NCBI RefSeq assembly: GCF_000531125.1
Contig: NZ_CBTK010000112.1
Coordinates: 1-55,902 of the forward strand
Source of the DNA: Candidatus Contendobacter odensis Run_B_J11
GTDB taxonomy: Bacteria; Pseudomonadota; Gammaproteobacteria; Competibacterales; Competibacteraceae
Length of the DNA: 55,902 nucleotides
Direction: 5' to 3'
The notes below the pieces were generated by a model. It ran no database searches, was not told the DNA's origin, and worked only from the letters and a program-made list of their open reading frames with translations. Below are positions 30,994 to 40,308 of the stretch, piece by piece. A program made the translations under genes and the position numbers. The stretch's first letter is position 1. Each line of letters opens with the position of its first letter.

Positions 30994-31077
30994 GCGCACT
31001 GCTCCATTATCGGTAGTGCGCGGTTGGGGAGCTTTTTGCAACCGCTGGGTCAAAGGCTGGCGTGGATCGTTCCACGC
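30994..31077. repeat. Cluster of short hairpins downstream of the acyl-CoA reductase
   Basis: In the 205-nt gap before the peroxiredoxin there are three inverted repeats: GCGCACT/AGTGCGC (30994-31000, 31015-31021), CGGTTG/CAACCG (31021-31026, 31038-31043) and GCGTGGA/TCCACGC (31060-31066, 31071-31077). The second has a T5 run in its loop, not after it. They may form a compound terminator or a small structured RNA. No convincing gene is present in the gap. Confidence 0.4.
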
Positions 31078-31186
31078 AGTCGCCTTGCGAGGCGGCTATC
31101 CCGGTGGGTTTCGGCGAGTCCGCGCGCCGGAACCACCACACCTTTCGATTCCTGAACCCCTAAAACCTGCCCGTGAGAGTTAAACC

Positions 31187-31648
31187 ATGAAACTGAAAAT
31201 TGGCGATCCCGCCCCCATGTTCACCGCCACTACGACCGATGGCAGCACCGTCCATCTGGCTGATTATCTGGGCAAGAAAGTGGTGCTGTACTTCTACCCG
31301 ATGGATGACACCCCCGGCTGCACCAAGCAGGCGTGCTCGTTGCGCGATCACCACGGTGAAATCCGTGACTGCGGGGCTGCCGTTCTCGGCGTGTCCACTC
31401 AGGATGCGGCTTCCCACCAGCGCTTCACCGCCAAATATCAGCTCAATTTTCCGTTGATAGTTGATAGCGACGGCGCAATTGGTAAAGCCTATGGCGCTAT
31501 GGGCGACGGCTTCCTGGGTGCGGCGATGAATCTGATGGGTATGGCCAGCCGCATTACCTTCATCATTGACGAAAACGGCCATATCGCCCACATCATTGAT
31601 AAGCCCGATTGCGCCCACCACGCCGAAGAAGTCCTCAAGCTGTTGTAG
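31187..31648 (+). CDS. bcp: Thiol peroxidase / BCP-PrxQ family peroxiredoxin
   Basis: This 153-aa peroxiredoxin carries the peroxidatic Cys45 in DDTPGCTKQAC and a Cys five residues later (Cys50), the PrxQ/BCP alpha-2 arrangement in which the two form the intramolecular disulfide. It reduces hydrogen peroxide and organic or lipid hydroperoxides using thioredoxin. There is no signal peptide, so it is cytosolic. It follows the lipid locus after a hairpin-rich gap and is probably a separate transcript. A role in protecting stored unsaturated lipids is speculative. Confidence 0.92.
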   Translation: MKLKIGDPAPMFTATTTDGSTVHLADYLGKKVVLYFYPMDDTPGCTKQACSLRDHHGEIRDCGAAVLGVSTQDAASHQRFTAKYQLNFPLIVDSDGAIGKAYGAMGDGFLGAAMNLMGMASRITFIIDENGHIAHIIDKPDCAHHAEEVLKLL

Positions 31649-31833
31649 GATCAGCGCACACCGGCATCATTCCCATGCGATCCGACATTTTGGGTGGTTT
31701 ATCCCTGATCGTCGGGTAACATAAGGGCATTGCCGTCAGAGTGCAGGGGATCGCTGTGAATCCGCATCAGCTTCCACGCGATCCCTCTTCCAACCACCTG
31801 CTGTTGAGCTGCCACGCTGCTGAAGATGCCACC

Positions 31834-32652
31834 ATGACCCTCCACACCTTGAACCTTCCCCACCGATGGCAGTGGGGCGGCGCCAGCCAGCAAGGCGGAC
31901 GCCATGAACAGCAGGATCGTTGGGCCGTTTTCGAGCCGCCCGGCAAGAGCGGCCTGCTGGCAATCCTGGCAGATGGGATGGGCGGTCATGTAGGAGGCGC
32001 TTTGGGTGCGCAAATCGTGATTGACATCGCCCGCGAGTTCATCCAGAACCCGCCCGCAGTGCTGCGTACCGATCCATCCGCCGAACTTGAACGCCTCTGC
32101 CGACGAATGCACGAGGCCATTAACCGTCAGTCGGAGACCGCCCGCAGTACGGTGGTGATGGTCTGGATTGACCGTAATCAGGCCCATTGGCTGAACATCG
32201 GCGACAGTCGGCTCTATCATTTCCGCGATGGGCAGCGCCTGATGCGCACCCGCGATCACTCTGCGGTGCAGTTGCTTATGGATTTGGGTGAAATCAACGA
32301 ATCCGAGATGGCGACTCATCCCGCGCAAAACCGGCTCTACCGCTCCATGGGCGGTGATGATGCGCCTAAACCTGACTTGGGCCGAGTTTCGATCCGCCCT
32401 GGTGATCTGCTGGCACTGTGTTCCGATGGGATTTGGGAACATGTGACTGAATCCGAATTGTGGAGCGCTACCCTTGCCAGCGGCCCCGACGCTGCCGCCC
32501 GGTTGTTGACTGAGCAGGCTACCCGGCGCGGCGGCGCGGCGGCAGACAATGCGACCCTGGTTTTGTTGCGTGCGGATTCGCATGATGCCGGCGACTCATC
32601 AGGCTGGTTGCAACGCTTGTCGGTAGGGTTCGCCTCCTGGTTCGGTCGTTAG
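31834..32652 (+). CDS. PP2C-family Ser/Thr protein phosphatase
   Basis: This 272-aa PPM/PP2C phosphatase shows the metal-binding Asp residues in EQQDRW (Asp28), ADGMGG (Asp47), CSDGIWE and DNATLVLL, and the central NIGDSRLYHF strand. It removes phosphate from Ser/Thr with Mn or Mg. ATG 31834 was chosen because the fold begins right after it. The frame is open to a GTG at 31741, but the extra 31 residues are not family-like. The start has only a weak Shine-Dalgarno. It lies 59 nt before a transmembrane kinase, a typical kinase/phosphatase pair (compare PppA-PpkA), so they probably act on shared targets. Confidence 0.9.
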   Translation: MTLHTLNLPHRWQWGGASQQGGRHEQQDRWAVFEPPGKSGLLAILADGMGGHVGGALGAQIVIDIAREFIQNPPAVLRTDPSAELERLCRRMHEAINRQSETARSTVVMVWIDRNQAHWLNIGDSRLYHFRDGQRLMRTRDHSAVQLLMDLGEINESEMATHPAQNRLYRSMGGDDAPKPDLGRVSIRPGDLLALCSDGIWEHVTESELWSATLASGPDAAARLLTEQATRRGGAAADNATLVLLRADSHDAGDSSGWLQRLSVGFASWFGR

Positions 32653-32711
32653 CGCTGCCCTGTCTTCCCCTGTCGCTGCCCTGCACCCTCACTTACTGAA
32701 AGGGAAGACCG

Positions 32712-35378
32712 ATGGCTGAGGAAACCAACGCGCTGCCCACCGGTTATAGCCTGCACCGTTACCAGATCGAAGGGGTGTTAGGCGCCGGCGGTTTCGGCAT
32801 CACCTACAAAGCAATGCACGAAGCGCTGGAAAACGAAGTCGCTATTAAGGAGTATTTCCCGGCCGAGTGGGCCTATCGCGATCACAATGGCACTACCGTG
32901 CGCGCCAATTCCCAAGGCCAGATTCCGGCCCGGAGCGGCGAGCCGCCGTGTTACGAATGGGGACTGCAACGGTTCCTCGACGAAGCCAAGATTCTGGTGC
33001 AGATCAATCACCCCGGCGTGGTGCGGGTGCGAGATTATTTCACTATGAACGGTAGCGCCTACATCGTGATGGAATACGAAGAGGGCGAATCGCTGAGTAC
33101 TTCATTGCAGCGCGGCGGTATTTTGCCGGAGCCCGATTTAATACGGCTGTTGGGCGACGTGTTGCCCGCGCTGGAGGCGGTCCACGCCCAAGGCTACCTG
33201 CACCGCGATCTCAAACCCAGCAACCTTTACGTCCGTAAAAACGACAATCGGGTCATCCTGATTGACTTCGGTGCCGCCCGCCAGGCGCTGGGGCGGCGCA
33301 CCCGCAGCGTCACCAGTGTGGTCACGCCGGGCTACTCTCCTATCGAGCAATACGTGACGGTCGGCGATGATTACGGCCCCTGGACCGACCTCTACGCGCT
33401 CGGTGCGGTGTTGTATCGCTGCATCACCGGCGCGCCGCCTATCGAAGCGCCCGGTCGGGTACTCAAGGATCCAGTACATCCGGCGATTGAGGTTGGCGCT
33501 GGACTGTATTCACGCGGCTTGCTGTACACGGTTGATCAAGCGCTGGCGGTCCGCCCCGAAGATCGCTTCCAGAGCGTAGCCGCCATGCGGGAGTCGTTGC
33601 AGACTACCGATTCGGCCAATGCCTTGGCCGATTTTTCCCAACTTCCGCCTATCGACTCCGCATTCCTGGATTTGCCCTCGCCGATGAGCGCCGCACGCTT
33701 TGGTTCCGCCGTGGCCCGTTCGGAATCGTCAGCGCCATCCACCCGCGAAAATTGGCTAGGGGGTGTCAACTCACTGCCGGATCGTCCTCCAGCGCTTGAC
33801 CGTTCACGGCCTTCCCCTCGGCCAGATTCCCGCCCAGCCACCGGCGGCGCCAGCTCGCCTGACTGGACTCTCTCTGACCGTGTACCGCCCCTGTCCCAAC
33901 CCGAGCGGATCGAAATGCGCTCGGTGACTCCACTAACGACGCCTGCCGATGCAGCGTTACCGTTACTGGAAAATGTATGGGATCATCTGGACGAGTTCAC
34001 GCTGCCCTCAGCCCCCAGTCAACCCAACGCGGCTGAGATCGAAGTATCGTCCCAACCTCAGTCGCAACCCCGGTCGCAACCCCGGTCGCAACCCTCAGCT
34101 TCTCTGCTCAATCGCTCGCCGCAATCAGCGGTGGCCTACCTGAAAAAAGCCGCGCCGTCCCGGCGAAACAGCGTCCCCAGCGTGCATCTGCCGGACGCGC
34201 CCGCTTCCACTCCAATTCCCGTAGACCGTAGCGAACCGACTTCTGCACCGCGCTCGCCGGTGGTGGATTCGGGGGGTACGGTTCGATCCATTCACTGGAC
34301 GCGGGTGCTGCTCACCGTCTTCGCCATCTCAGGGTTGTCGGGAACGGGAATTCTCGCCTATGAGTATTTCAAAACGTTCCAGGAGCAGCATCAGCAGGCA
34401 ACGGCCGCTCAGCAGCAACAGGAAACAGCGCAGCGGGGCGAGGAAGAAACCCAGCGCCGCGAGGCGGAAATTGCCGGTCACATTGACCAGGCTCGCCGGG
34501 CCATCACCAATAAAAACTGGGCGCTGGCGGATCACTATCTGAATCGGGCGGCGACCCTGAATCCCGGTCATTTGGCTATAGCCACCGTCCGTACCGAACT
34601 GCTGGTGGCCCAGCAGCCCAGCGCCAACACCAAAACCCGCACTGATCCCATCACGGGATTGGAACTCAGTTGGGTCGAAGGCGGTTGCTTTAGTATGGGT
34701 AGTCCCGCCACCGAACGGGATCGCAATAGCGATGAAACGTCGCACCAGGTATGCGTCAAAGGGTTCTGGATCGGCAAGACTGAAATCACCAACAGTCAAT
34801 ATCGGCGCTTCAAACCTGGCCATAACAGCGGTGTCTTCCAAGGGCTTTCCCTGAATGGCGATACTCAGCCCGCAGTCAATTTGAACTGGAACGATACCAT
34901 CGCTTTCGCCGAGTGGCTGTCGTGGGAAGCCGGCGCCGGCAAGCGTTTCCGGCTACCCACCGAAGCCGAGTGGGAACGCGCCGCCCGGGCGGGCACAACG
35001 ACCCGCTATTACTGGGGTAACGACATTGACCCGCGTTACGCCAATTTTTCCGACCGTAACGACCCAACCGGCGCGTCCATTGGTAGTCTGGATGATGGAC
35101 AAGCCATCACCGCGCCGGTCGGCAGTTATCCGTCGAATGCTTTGGATGTGCGCGATATGGCCGGTAATGTCTGGGAATGGACCTGCTCGGAATACGATCC
35201 GAACTACAGTGGCGCTGAACAACGCTGCTCAACCCGGCGCTCCAACGAAGGCCAACGGGTGGTTCGTGGCGGTTCCTGGAGCAGCGGTGCTGGCGAGTTG
35301 CGATCAGCCCGGCGTCTGCCCCGCAAACCCAGCTATCAGGATGCCATGACCGGTTTCCGGGTCATTATGGAAGAGTAA
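32712..35378 (+). CDS. Transmembrane Ser/Thr kinase with C-terminal FGE-sulfatase-like domain
   Basis: This 888-aa eukaryote-like kinase has GAGGFGITYKA near residue 24, the ATP-binding Lys46 (AIKEYFP), HRDLKPSN (Asp166) and IDFGAAR. Residues about 290-520 are a Pro/Ser/Arg-rich linker with 12-bp tandem repeats. One membrane segment (about 528-548) is followed by a Gln-rich coiled coil and then, from about 640, a formylglycine-generating-enzyme-like domain (VEGGCFSMGS, FRLPTEAEWERAARAG, NVWEWTCSEY, RVVRGGSW, GFRV). The kinase would be cytosolic and the FGE-like domain periplasmic, probably as a ligand sensor and not an enzyme. It pairs with the PP2C gene upstream and has a good AGGGAAG ribosome binding site. 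Confidence 0.92.
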   Translation: MAEETNALPTGYSLHRYQIEGVLGAGGFGITYKAMHEALENEVAIKEYFPAEWAYRDHNGTTVRANSQGQIPARSGEPPCYEWGLQRFLDEAKILVQINHPGVVRVRDYFTMNGSAYIVMEYEEGESLSTSLQRGGILPEPDLIRLLGDVLPALEAVHAQGYLHRDLKPSNLYVRKNDNRVILIDFGAARQALGRRTRSVTSVVTPGYSPIEQYVTVGDDYGPWTDLYALGAVLYRCITGAPPIEAPGRVLKDPVHPAIEVGAGLYSRGLLYTVDQALAVRPEDRFQSVAAMRESLQTTDSANALADFSQLPPIDSAFLDLPSPMSAARFGSAVARSESSAPSTRENWLGGVNSLPDRPPALDRSRPSPRPDSRPATGGASSPDWTLSDRVPPLSQPERIEMRSVTPLTTPADAALPLLENVWDHLDEFTLPSAPSQPNAAEIEVSSQPQSQPRSQPRSQPSASLLNRSPQSAVAYLKKAAPSRRNSVPSVHLPDAPASTPIPVDRSEPTSAPRSPVVDSGGTVRSIHWTRVLLTVFAISGLSGTGILAYEYFKTFQEQHQQATAAQQQQETAQRGEEETQRREAEIAGHIDQARRAITNKNWALADHYLNRAATLNPGHLAIATVRTELLVAQQPSANTKTRTDPITGLELSWVEGGCFSMGSPATERDRNSDETSHQVCVKGFWIGKTEITNSQYRRFKPGHNSGVFQGLSLNGDTQPAVNLNWNDTIAFAEWLSWEAGAGKRFRLPTEAEWERAARAGTTTRYYWGNDIDPRYANFSDRNDPTGASIGSLDDGQAITAPVGSYPSNALDVRDMAGNVWEWTCSEYDPNYSGAEQRCSTRRSNEGQRVVRGGSWSSGAGELRSARRLPRKPSYQDAMTGFRVIMEE
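34059..34094 (+). repeat. 12-bp tandem repeat (3 copies) in the kinase linker
   Basis: CAGTCGCAACCC followed by two copies of CGGTCGCAACCC lie in frame and encode SQPR/SQPQ units in the disordered linker before the membrane segment. Copy number could vary by slippage without changing the frame. Confidence 0.75.
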
Positions 35379-35430
35379 GCCGATGCTGAGCTGGAACCTT
35401 GACCCAGCGTCGTCGGCTCTGGCTGCGGAC

Positions 35431-35889
35431 TCAGGGTTTGTTGCGGCGACTGACCATGATCGTGGCATTGCCCTCAACCACAATTTTGTCCCGCACCGTA
35501 CAAATAGTGTTGATGATCACCCGCCGCCGCTCCGGGATGATCTCCTGAATGGTGCAAACAGCGGTGACGGTATCGCCGATCCGCACCGGGGCCTTGAAAC
35601 GTAATTGCTGATCCGAATAAATGCAGCCCGGTCCGGGCAACCGAGTGCCCAATACGCAGGAAATCAGTCCGGCGCAGAACATGCCGTGGACGATGCGGCT
35701 CTCAAATGGTGTCTTCGCGGCAAATACTTCGTTGCAATGCACCGGGTTGTTGTCACCGGTCAGTCCTGCAAACATCACTACATCGGTTTCGGTGACGGTC
35801 TTGGCGTGAGAGGCGCTCATGCCGACTTCCAGATCTTCCAGATAGTAGCCGTGGATACTGTCGTTATAGCCTTCGTGAGTCGAGTACAT
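35431..35889 (-). CDS. MaoC-like (R)-specific enoyl-CoA hydratase (PhaJ type)
   Basis: This 152-aa single hot-dog protein has the hydratase-2 motif DNNPVHCNEVFAAKTPFESRIVHGM (split here by function: the Asp and His of the DNNPVH block are catalytic). PhaJ enzymes hydrate trans-2-enoyl-CoA from beta-oxidation to (R)-3-hydroxyacyl-CoA, the monomer for PHA synthase. ATG 35889 has GGAG about 6 nt upstream; the open frame continues to 36018 but those residues are not family-like. It is divergent from etfB-etfA-acyl-CoA dehydrogenase across 196 nt, placing PHA monomer supply next to the beta-oxidation electron path. Confidence 0.88.
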   Translation of the reverse strand: MYSTHEGYNDSIHGYYLEDLEVGMSASHAKTVTETDVVMFAGLTGDNNPVHCNEVFAAKTPFESRIVHGMFCAGLISCVLGTRLPGPGCIYSDQQLRFKAPVRIGDTVTAVCTIQEIIPERRRVIINTICTVRDKIVVEGNATIMVSRRNKP

Positions 35890-36085
35890 GCGTTTCTCCA
35901 GATTAGGGGGATGTTCAGGCGCATAGCCTACACGAGCGGCAGGAACGGAGTGAAACTTCCCACTGACCGTGGTGTAGCCAATAAATGCATTGCATCGCCA
36001 AGGGGGACTAAATACCATGCTTCAGTAGGGTTTAGCGCCATTCCAGAATTTCAGAACGCAGAGACTCACAACCAAAAGGTGAACA

Positions 36086-36835
36086 ATGAAAATTCTAGTC
36101 GCGGTAAAACGGGTGGTTGATTATAACGTCAAGGTTCGAGCCAAGGCGGACGGTTCCGGGGTAGAAACCACCAACGTCAAAATGTCGATGAATCCGTTCG
36201 ATGAGATTGCGGTGGAGGAAGCGATCCGCTTGCAGGAAGCGGGCACAGCCAAGGAAATTGTGGCGATCTCGCTGGGGATCGCCGCCTGTCAGGATACGAT
36301 CCGCACTGCGCTGGCGATGGGCGCCGACCGGGGCATCCTGGTGGAAACCGAGGTTGAACTGCAACCACTGGCAGTCGCCAAGCTGCTCCAGGCGGTGGTC
36401 GATCAGGAAAAACCCGATCTGGTTATCCTCGGCAAGCAGGCTATTGATGACGATGCCAACCAGACCGGCCAAATGCTGGCGGCGCTGCTGGGTTGGCCGC
36501 AAGGCACTTTTGCCTCCAAGGTCGAGGTTGGGGCGGGCACAGTCAATGTCACCCGCGAAGTGGATGGCGGGCTGGAAACGGTGGCGCTGAAGTTGCCGGC
36601 GGTGGTCACCACCGACCTGCGCTTGAACGAGCCGCGTTTCGTCAAGCTGCCCAACATCATGAAAGCCAAGAAAAAGCCGCTGGCCGTATTCAAACCGGCA
36701 GATTTGGGCGTGGATGTCGCGCCGCGTTTGATCACTTTGAAAGTGCAGGAACCACCCAAACGGCAGGCAGGGATTAAAGTTGACAGTGTCGCCACTCTGG
36801 TCGATAAACTCCACAACGAAGCGCACGCCATCTAA
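36086..36835 (+). CDS. etfB: Electron transfer flavoprotein subunit beta
   Basis: This 249-aa protein matches EtfB, which with EtfA binds FAD and AMP and carries electrons from acyl-CoA dehydrogenases to ETF-ubiquinone oxidoreductase. Visible blocks are [46 protein letters not shown] and [18 protein letters not shown] 36086 has AAGGTG 5-10 nt upstream. It leads a three-gene group with etfA 18 nt later and the dehydrogenase 86 nt after that. Confidence 0.96.
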   Translation: MKILVAVKRVVDYNVKVRAKADGSGVETTNVKMSMNPFDEIAVEEAIRLQEAGTAKEIVAISLGIAACQDTIRTALAMGADRGILVETEVELQPLAVAKLLQAVVDQEKPDLVILGKQAIDDDANQTGQMLAALLGWPQGTFASKVEVGAGTVNVTREVDGGLETVALKLPAVVTTDLRLNEPRFVKLPNIMKAKKKPLAVFKPADLGVDVAPRLITLKVQEPPKRQAGIKVDSVATLVDKLHNEAHAI

Positions 36836-36853
36836 CGCCTCAGGTAACGAATC

Positions 36854-37804
36854 ATGAGCATCCTGGTTATTGCCGAACACGACAACGCCGTCCTCAAGGC
36901 GGCCACTCTGAACACCATTACCGCCGCTACGCAACTCGGCAGCGATATCGCCGTGCTGGTGGCCGGTCACGGTTGCGGCGCAGTCGCTGAGGCTGCCGCC
37001 CAAGTTGCGGGCGTCAAAAAAGTGCTGCTGGCCGACGCGCCGCACTATGCCTATCAACTGGCCGAGAATATGGCGGCGCTGGTAGTCAGCTTAGCGGGCG
37101 GTTACAGCCACATCCTGGCGCCTTCGACCGCTGGCGGCAAAAACACGCTACCACGGGTCGCGGCGCTGCTGGATGTGGCGCAGATTTCCGACGTGATCAA
37201 GGTGGAGAGCGCCGACACCTTCGTGCGCCCGATCTACGCGGGCAACGTGCTGGCGACGGTGCAATCCAAAGATTCGGTCAAGGTGATGACGGTGCGCGGT
37301 ACGGCGTTTCCCGCCGCCGTAGCGGTCGGCGGATCCGCCAGTATTGAAGCCGCAGCCCCCGCTGCCGATGCCGGTATTTCCCGCTTCGTTGGTCAGCAAT
37401 TGACCCAATCCGACCGGCCCGAATTGACCGCCGCCCGCGTTATCGTCTCTGGTGGGCGTGGCATGGGCAACGGCGACAATTTCAAATTGCTGGAGGATGT
37501 AGCTGACAAGATGGGCGCAGCGGTAGGCGCCTCCCGCGCTGCCGTAGACGCCGGTTTTGTGCCTAATGATTACCAGGTGGGCCAAACCGGCAAGGTGGTC
37601 GCACCCGAACTTTACGTCGCGGTGGGTATCTCCGGCGCTATCCAGCACTTGGCCGGAATGAAGGATAGCAAGGTGATCGTTGCCATCAACAAGGATGAGG
37701 AAGCGCCGATTTTCCAAGTGGCTGACTACGGTCTGGTGGCGGACCTGTTCACTGCCATCCCCGAACTGTCCAAGGAATTGGACAAGCTGAAAGCCGCTGG
37801 TTAA
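36854..37804 (+). CDS. etfA: Electron transfer flavoprotein subunit alpha
   Basis: This 316-aa EtfA has the C-terminal FAD-binding region ([62 protein letters not shown] split over about residues 197-300). The N-terminal domain begins [15 protein letters not shown]. It forms the heterodimer with EtfB and accepts electrons from the acyl-CoA dehydrogenase encoded downstream. A stable 9-bp hairpin follows its stop. Confidence 0.96.
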   Translation: MSILVIAEHDNAVLKAATLNTITAATQLGSDIAVLVAGHGCGAVAEAAAQVAGVKKVLLADAPHYAYQLAENMAALVVSLAGGYSHILAPSTAGGKNTLPRVAALLDVAQISDVIKVESADTFVRPIYAGNVLATVQSKDSVKVMTVRGTAFPAAVAVGGSASIEAAAPAADAGISRFVGQQLTQSDRPELTAARVIVSGGRGMGNGDNFKLLEDVADKMGAAVGASRAAVDAGFVPNDYQVGQTGKVVAPELYVAVGISGAIQHLAGMKDSKVIVAINKDEEAPIFQVADYGLVADLFTAIPELSKELDKLKAAG

Positions 37805-37823
37805 ACATTCCCATTCTGATCCC

Positions 37824-37844
37824 GCGCCGCTGTTCCAGCGGCGC
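37824..37844 (+). terminator. 9-bp hairpin between etfA and the acyl-CoA dehydrogenase gene
   Basis: GCGCCGCTG (37824-37832) and CAGCGGCGC (37836-37844) are perfectly paired around a TTC loop. No T-run follows, so read-through is expected. It may lower transcription or protect the etf mRNA end. Confidence 0.4.
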
Positions 37845-37890
37845 TCATTCCCCTAATCCCTTATCGTAACTCCCCCCAGAGGAGACGTTT

Positions 37891-39681
37891 ATGACCACCT
37901 ATTCTGCGCCAACCCGCGATATGCAGTTTGTCATCAATGAATTGGCCGGTTTAGCGGAAGTCGCTGCGCTGCCCGCGTTCGCCGAACAGGAGATCGGCCC
38001 CGGACTCTTGGAAGCGGTGCTGGAGGAGGCCGCCAAGCTGGCGACAGAGGTGCTGGCACCCCTCAATAAAGTCGGTGATATCCAGGGCGCACGGATGTCG
38101 CCGCAGGGGGTGATTCCCGCCGATGGTTTTGCCGAGGCTTACCAGCAGTTTGTCGAAGGTGGCTGGAACGGCATCGGCTGTTCTACCGAATTTGGCGGGC
38201 AAGGGCTGCCGGAGATCATTAACACAGCCACCCAGGAGATGTGGAACTCCGCCAACATGTCCTTCGCGCTGTGTCCGTTGCTCAACGCCGGCGCGATTGA
38301 AGCGATCCGTCACGCCGGATCCGCTGAACAGAAGGCGCTGTACCTGCCGAAAATGATCAGTGGCGAATGGACCGGCACTATGAACCTGACCGAGTCGCAG
38401 GCCGGTTCTGATTTATCGGCGGTGCGCACCCGCGCTGTACCGGAGGGCGATCATTACCGCCTCTTCGGCCAGAAAATCTTCATTACCTGGGGTGAGCACA
38501 ACATGACCCCGAATACCGTTCATCTGGTACTCGCCCGTACCCCGGATGCGCCGGAGGGAGTCAAGGGTATCTCGCTGTTCATTGTGCCCAAGTTCCTGAT
38601 CAACCCGGACGGTTCGCTGGGTGCCCGTAATGATGTTAATGCCGTGTCCATCGAGCATAAGTTGGGTATCCATGCCAGCCCGACCTGTGTGATGGCTTTC
38701 GGCGACCAGGACGGTGCGGTGGGCTATCGGGTCGGCGAGGAGAACAAGGGCTTGGTCTACATGTTCATCATGATGAACGAGGCCCGCTTCAAGGTCGGGT
38801 TACAAGGGCTGGCCATCGCTAAACGCGCCTATCAGGCGGCGCGGGAATACGCCAGGGATCGGGTGCAGGGTCGGCCGGTGGGCGCTAAGAGTGGTGAGCG
38901 GGTGACCATCATTCATCATCCCGACGTGCGGCGGATGCTGATGCTGATGAAATCCCAGAACGAGGCGATGCGGGCGCTGGCCTACGTGGTGGCCGGATAT
39001 ATGGATCTGGCGCGTTATCATCCCGATGCCGCGATCCGTAAAATCCATCAGGCGCGAGTGGATTTGCTGATTCCGGTGGTCAAGGGCTGGTTCACCGAGA
39101 TTGGTATCGAAATCGCGTCGCTGGGGGTCCAGGTTCACGGCGGCATGGGTTTCATCGAGGAAACCGGCGCTTGCCAGCATCTGCGCGATTCCCGCATCAC
39201 CACCATTTATGAAGGGACAACCGGGATTCAGGCCGCCGATCTGGCGGGCCGCAAGTTAAGCATGGATCAGGGCGCGGCGATGCGGGCGCTGATTACCGAG
39301 ATGGGAGAGGTTGCTGAACAGTTGGGTCAAGCGCCCGGTGATGATATGGCTGCGATCCGCACCGGTTTGGGCGAGGGAGTGCGGGCATTGGCCGAGGCGA
39401 CTCAGTGGATACTCGATACTCGCGACGCTAACGCCGTCATGGCGGTCTCGGTGGATTATCTGATGCTGGCGGGTACGGTCTGCGGCGGCTGGCAAATGGC
39501 GCGGGCGGCGCAGGCAGCGCAGCGAAAGTTGAGGGTCGGCGAGGATCTCTTGTTCCACGAAGCCAAACTGGTGAGCGCTCGCTTCTACGCTGAACATGTG
39601 TTGCCCAAGACAGCCGCTCTGCTGATCTCAATACGGAACGGCGGGGTCTCAATCATGGCGTTGACTGCCGAGCAGTTCTAG
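37891..39681 (+). CDS. Acyl-CoA dehydrogenase (large, C-terminally extended type)
   Basis: This 596-aa FAD enzyme oxidises acyl-CoA to trans-2-enoyl-CoA and hands electrons to ETF. The medial block NLTESQAGSDLSAVRT, the FAD/ETF-facing GGMGFIEETGACQHLRDSRITTIYEGTTG (split; the Glu of IYEGT is the probable base) and a C-terminal extension of about 130 residues place it with the DmdC/FadE5-like ~600-aa dehydrogenases and not the 380-aa short ones. It follows etfB-etfA, a common arrangement, and its enoyl-CoA product is the substrate of the divergent PhaJ-like hydratase. Chain-length preference cannot be read from sequence. ATG 37891 has GAGGAG at 8-13 nt upstream. Confidence 0.92.
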   Translation: MTTYSAPTRDMQFVINELAGLAEVAALPAFAEQEIGPGLLEAVLEEAAKLATEVLAPLNKVGDIQGARMSPQGVIPADGFAEAYQQFVEGGWNGIGCSTEFGGQGLPEIINTATQEMWNSANMSFALCPLLNAGAIEAIRHAGSAEQKALYLPKMISGEWTGTMNLTESQAGSDLSAVRTRAVPEGDHYRLFGQKIFITWGEHNMTPNTVHLVLARTPDAPEGVKGISLFIVPKFLINPDGSLGARNDVNAVSIEHKLGIHASPTCVMAFGDQDGAVGYRVGEENKGLVYMFIMMNEARFKVGLQGLAIAKRAYQAAREYARDRVQGRPVGAKSGERVTIIHHPDVRRMLMLMKSQNEAMRALAYVVAGYMDLARYHPDAAIRKIHQARVDLLIPVVKGWFTEIGIEIASLGVQVHGGMGFIEETGACQHLRDSRITTIYEGTTGIQAADLAGRKLSMDQGAAMRALITEMGEVAEQLGQAPGDDMAAIRTGLGEGVRALAEATQWILDTRDANAVMAVSVDYLMLAGTVCGGWQMARAAQAAQRKLRVGEDLLFHEAKLVSARFYAEHVLPKTAALLISIRNGGVSIMALTAEQF

Positions 39682-39879
39682 CGTGGCGTCCTGACAGGTC
39701 ATTCCCTGCGGTCTTGCAAGGGCAGCGCGAAGTTTCGGTTGCCTATTTTTGCCACGGAAAAACGGTTGCGGTACATTTTGCTGATGGCATCACCCCTTGC
39801 TGATGTCAGTGTCGTGGTGGACGAGTTGACGACTTGTTCCGCCACGCTGGCTTGGCTGCAAATGCAGGAGCAAATCGCC

Positions 39880-40308
39880 ATGGTCGCTACCCATCCGCTT
39901 GCGCAGAGGATGCCCGTGTCCTACTCGTCCGCCGACAACGGGGAGTACATGAATGATGCGCAGTTGGCTGATTTTCGCCAAGTGCTGCTGGAGTGGAAAC
40001 AAAGTCTGCTGGACGATGTGGGCCGCACGGTGAACCACATGCAGGACGAGGCTACTGCGTTCCCTGACCCCAACGACCGTGCGACTCAGGAGGAGGAGTT
40101 CAGCCTTGAACTACGCACCCGTGACCGGGAACGCAAGCTACTAAAGAAGATCAGTGAATCCTTGGCTCAGATTGAAAGCGGCGACTACGGTTATTGCGAA
40201 ACCTGTGGCATCGCGATTGGGCTGCCACGGATGCGAGCCAGACCGACCGCCACGCGGTGTATTGATTGCAAGATGTTGGAAGAAGTGCGCGAAAAGCGGG
40301 GTGGCTAA
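39880..40308 (+). CDS. dksA: RNA polymerase-binding transcription factor DksA
   Basis: DksA reaches into the RNA polymerase secondary channel and with ppGpp controls rRNA and amino acid promoters. The start at 39880 gives 142 aa, near the E. coli length (151), with AGGAG 9 nt upstream. The open frame extends to 39739, and ATG 39862 is a second option. Visible are the coiled-coil tip (DEATAFPDPNDRATQEEEFSLELRTRDRERKLLKK, about residues 60-95) and the zinc finger C-x2-C (YCETC) with a second C-x2-C (CIDC). The acidic tip Asp residues are kept. It overlaps gluQ, the conserved pair. Confidence 0.95.
   Translation: MVATHPLAQRMPVSYSSADNGEYMNDAQLADFRQVLLEWKQSLLDDVGRTVNHMQDEATAFPDPNDRATQEEEFSLELRTRDRERKLLKKISESLAQIESGDYGYCETCGIAIGLPRMRARPTATRCIDCKMLEEVREKRGG

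Noticed and set aside
30992-31183. 63-codon frame in the gap before the peroxiredoxin
   Set aside because: It is translated through three hairpins, is Arg/Gly/Pro-rich and has no ribosome binding site.
31699-32583. 294-codon minus-strand frame opposite the PP2C gene
   Set aside because: Antisense shadow of a high-GC gene; the plus strand has all PP2C motifs.
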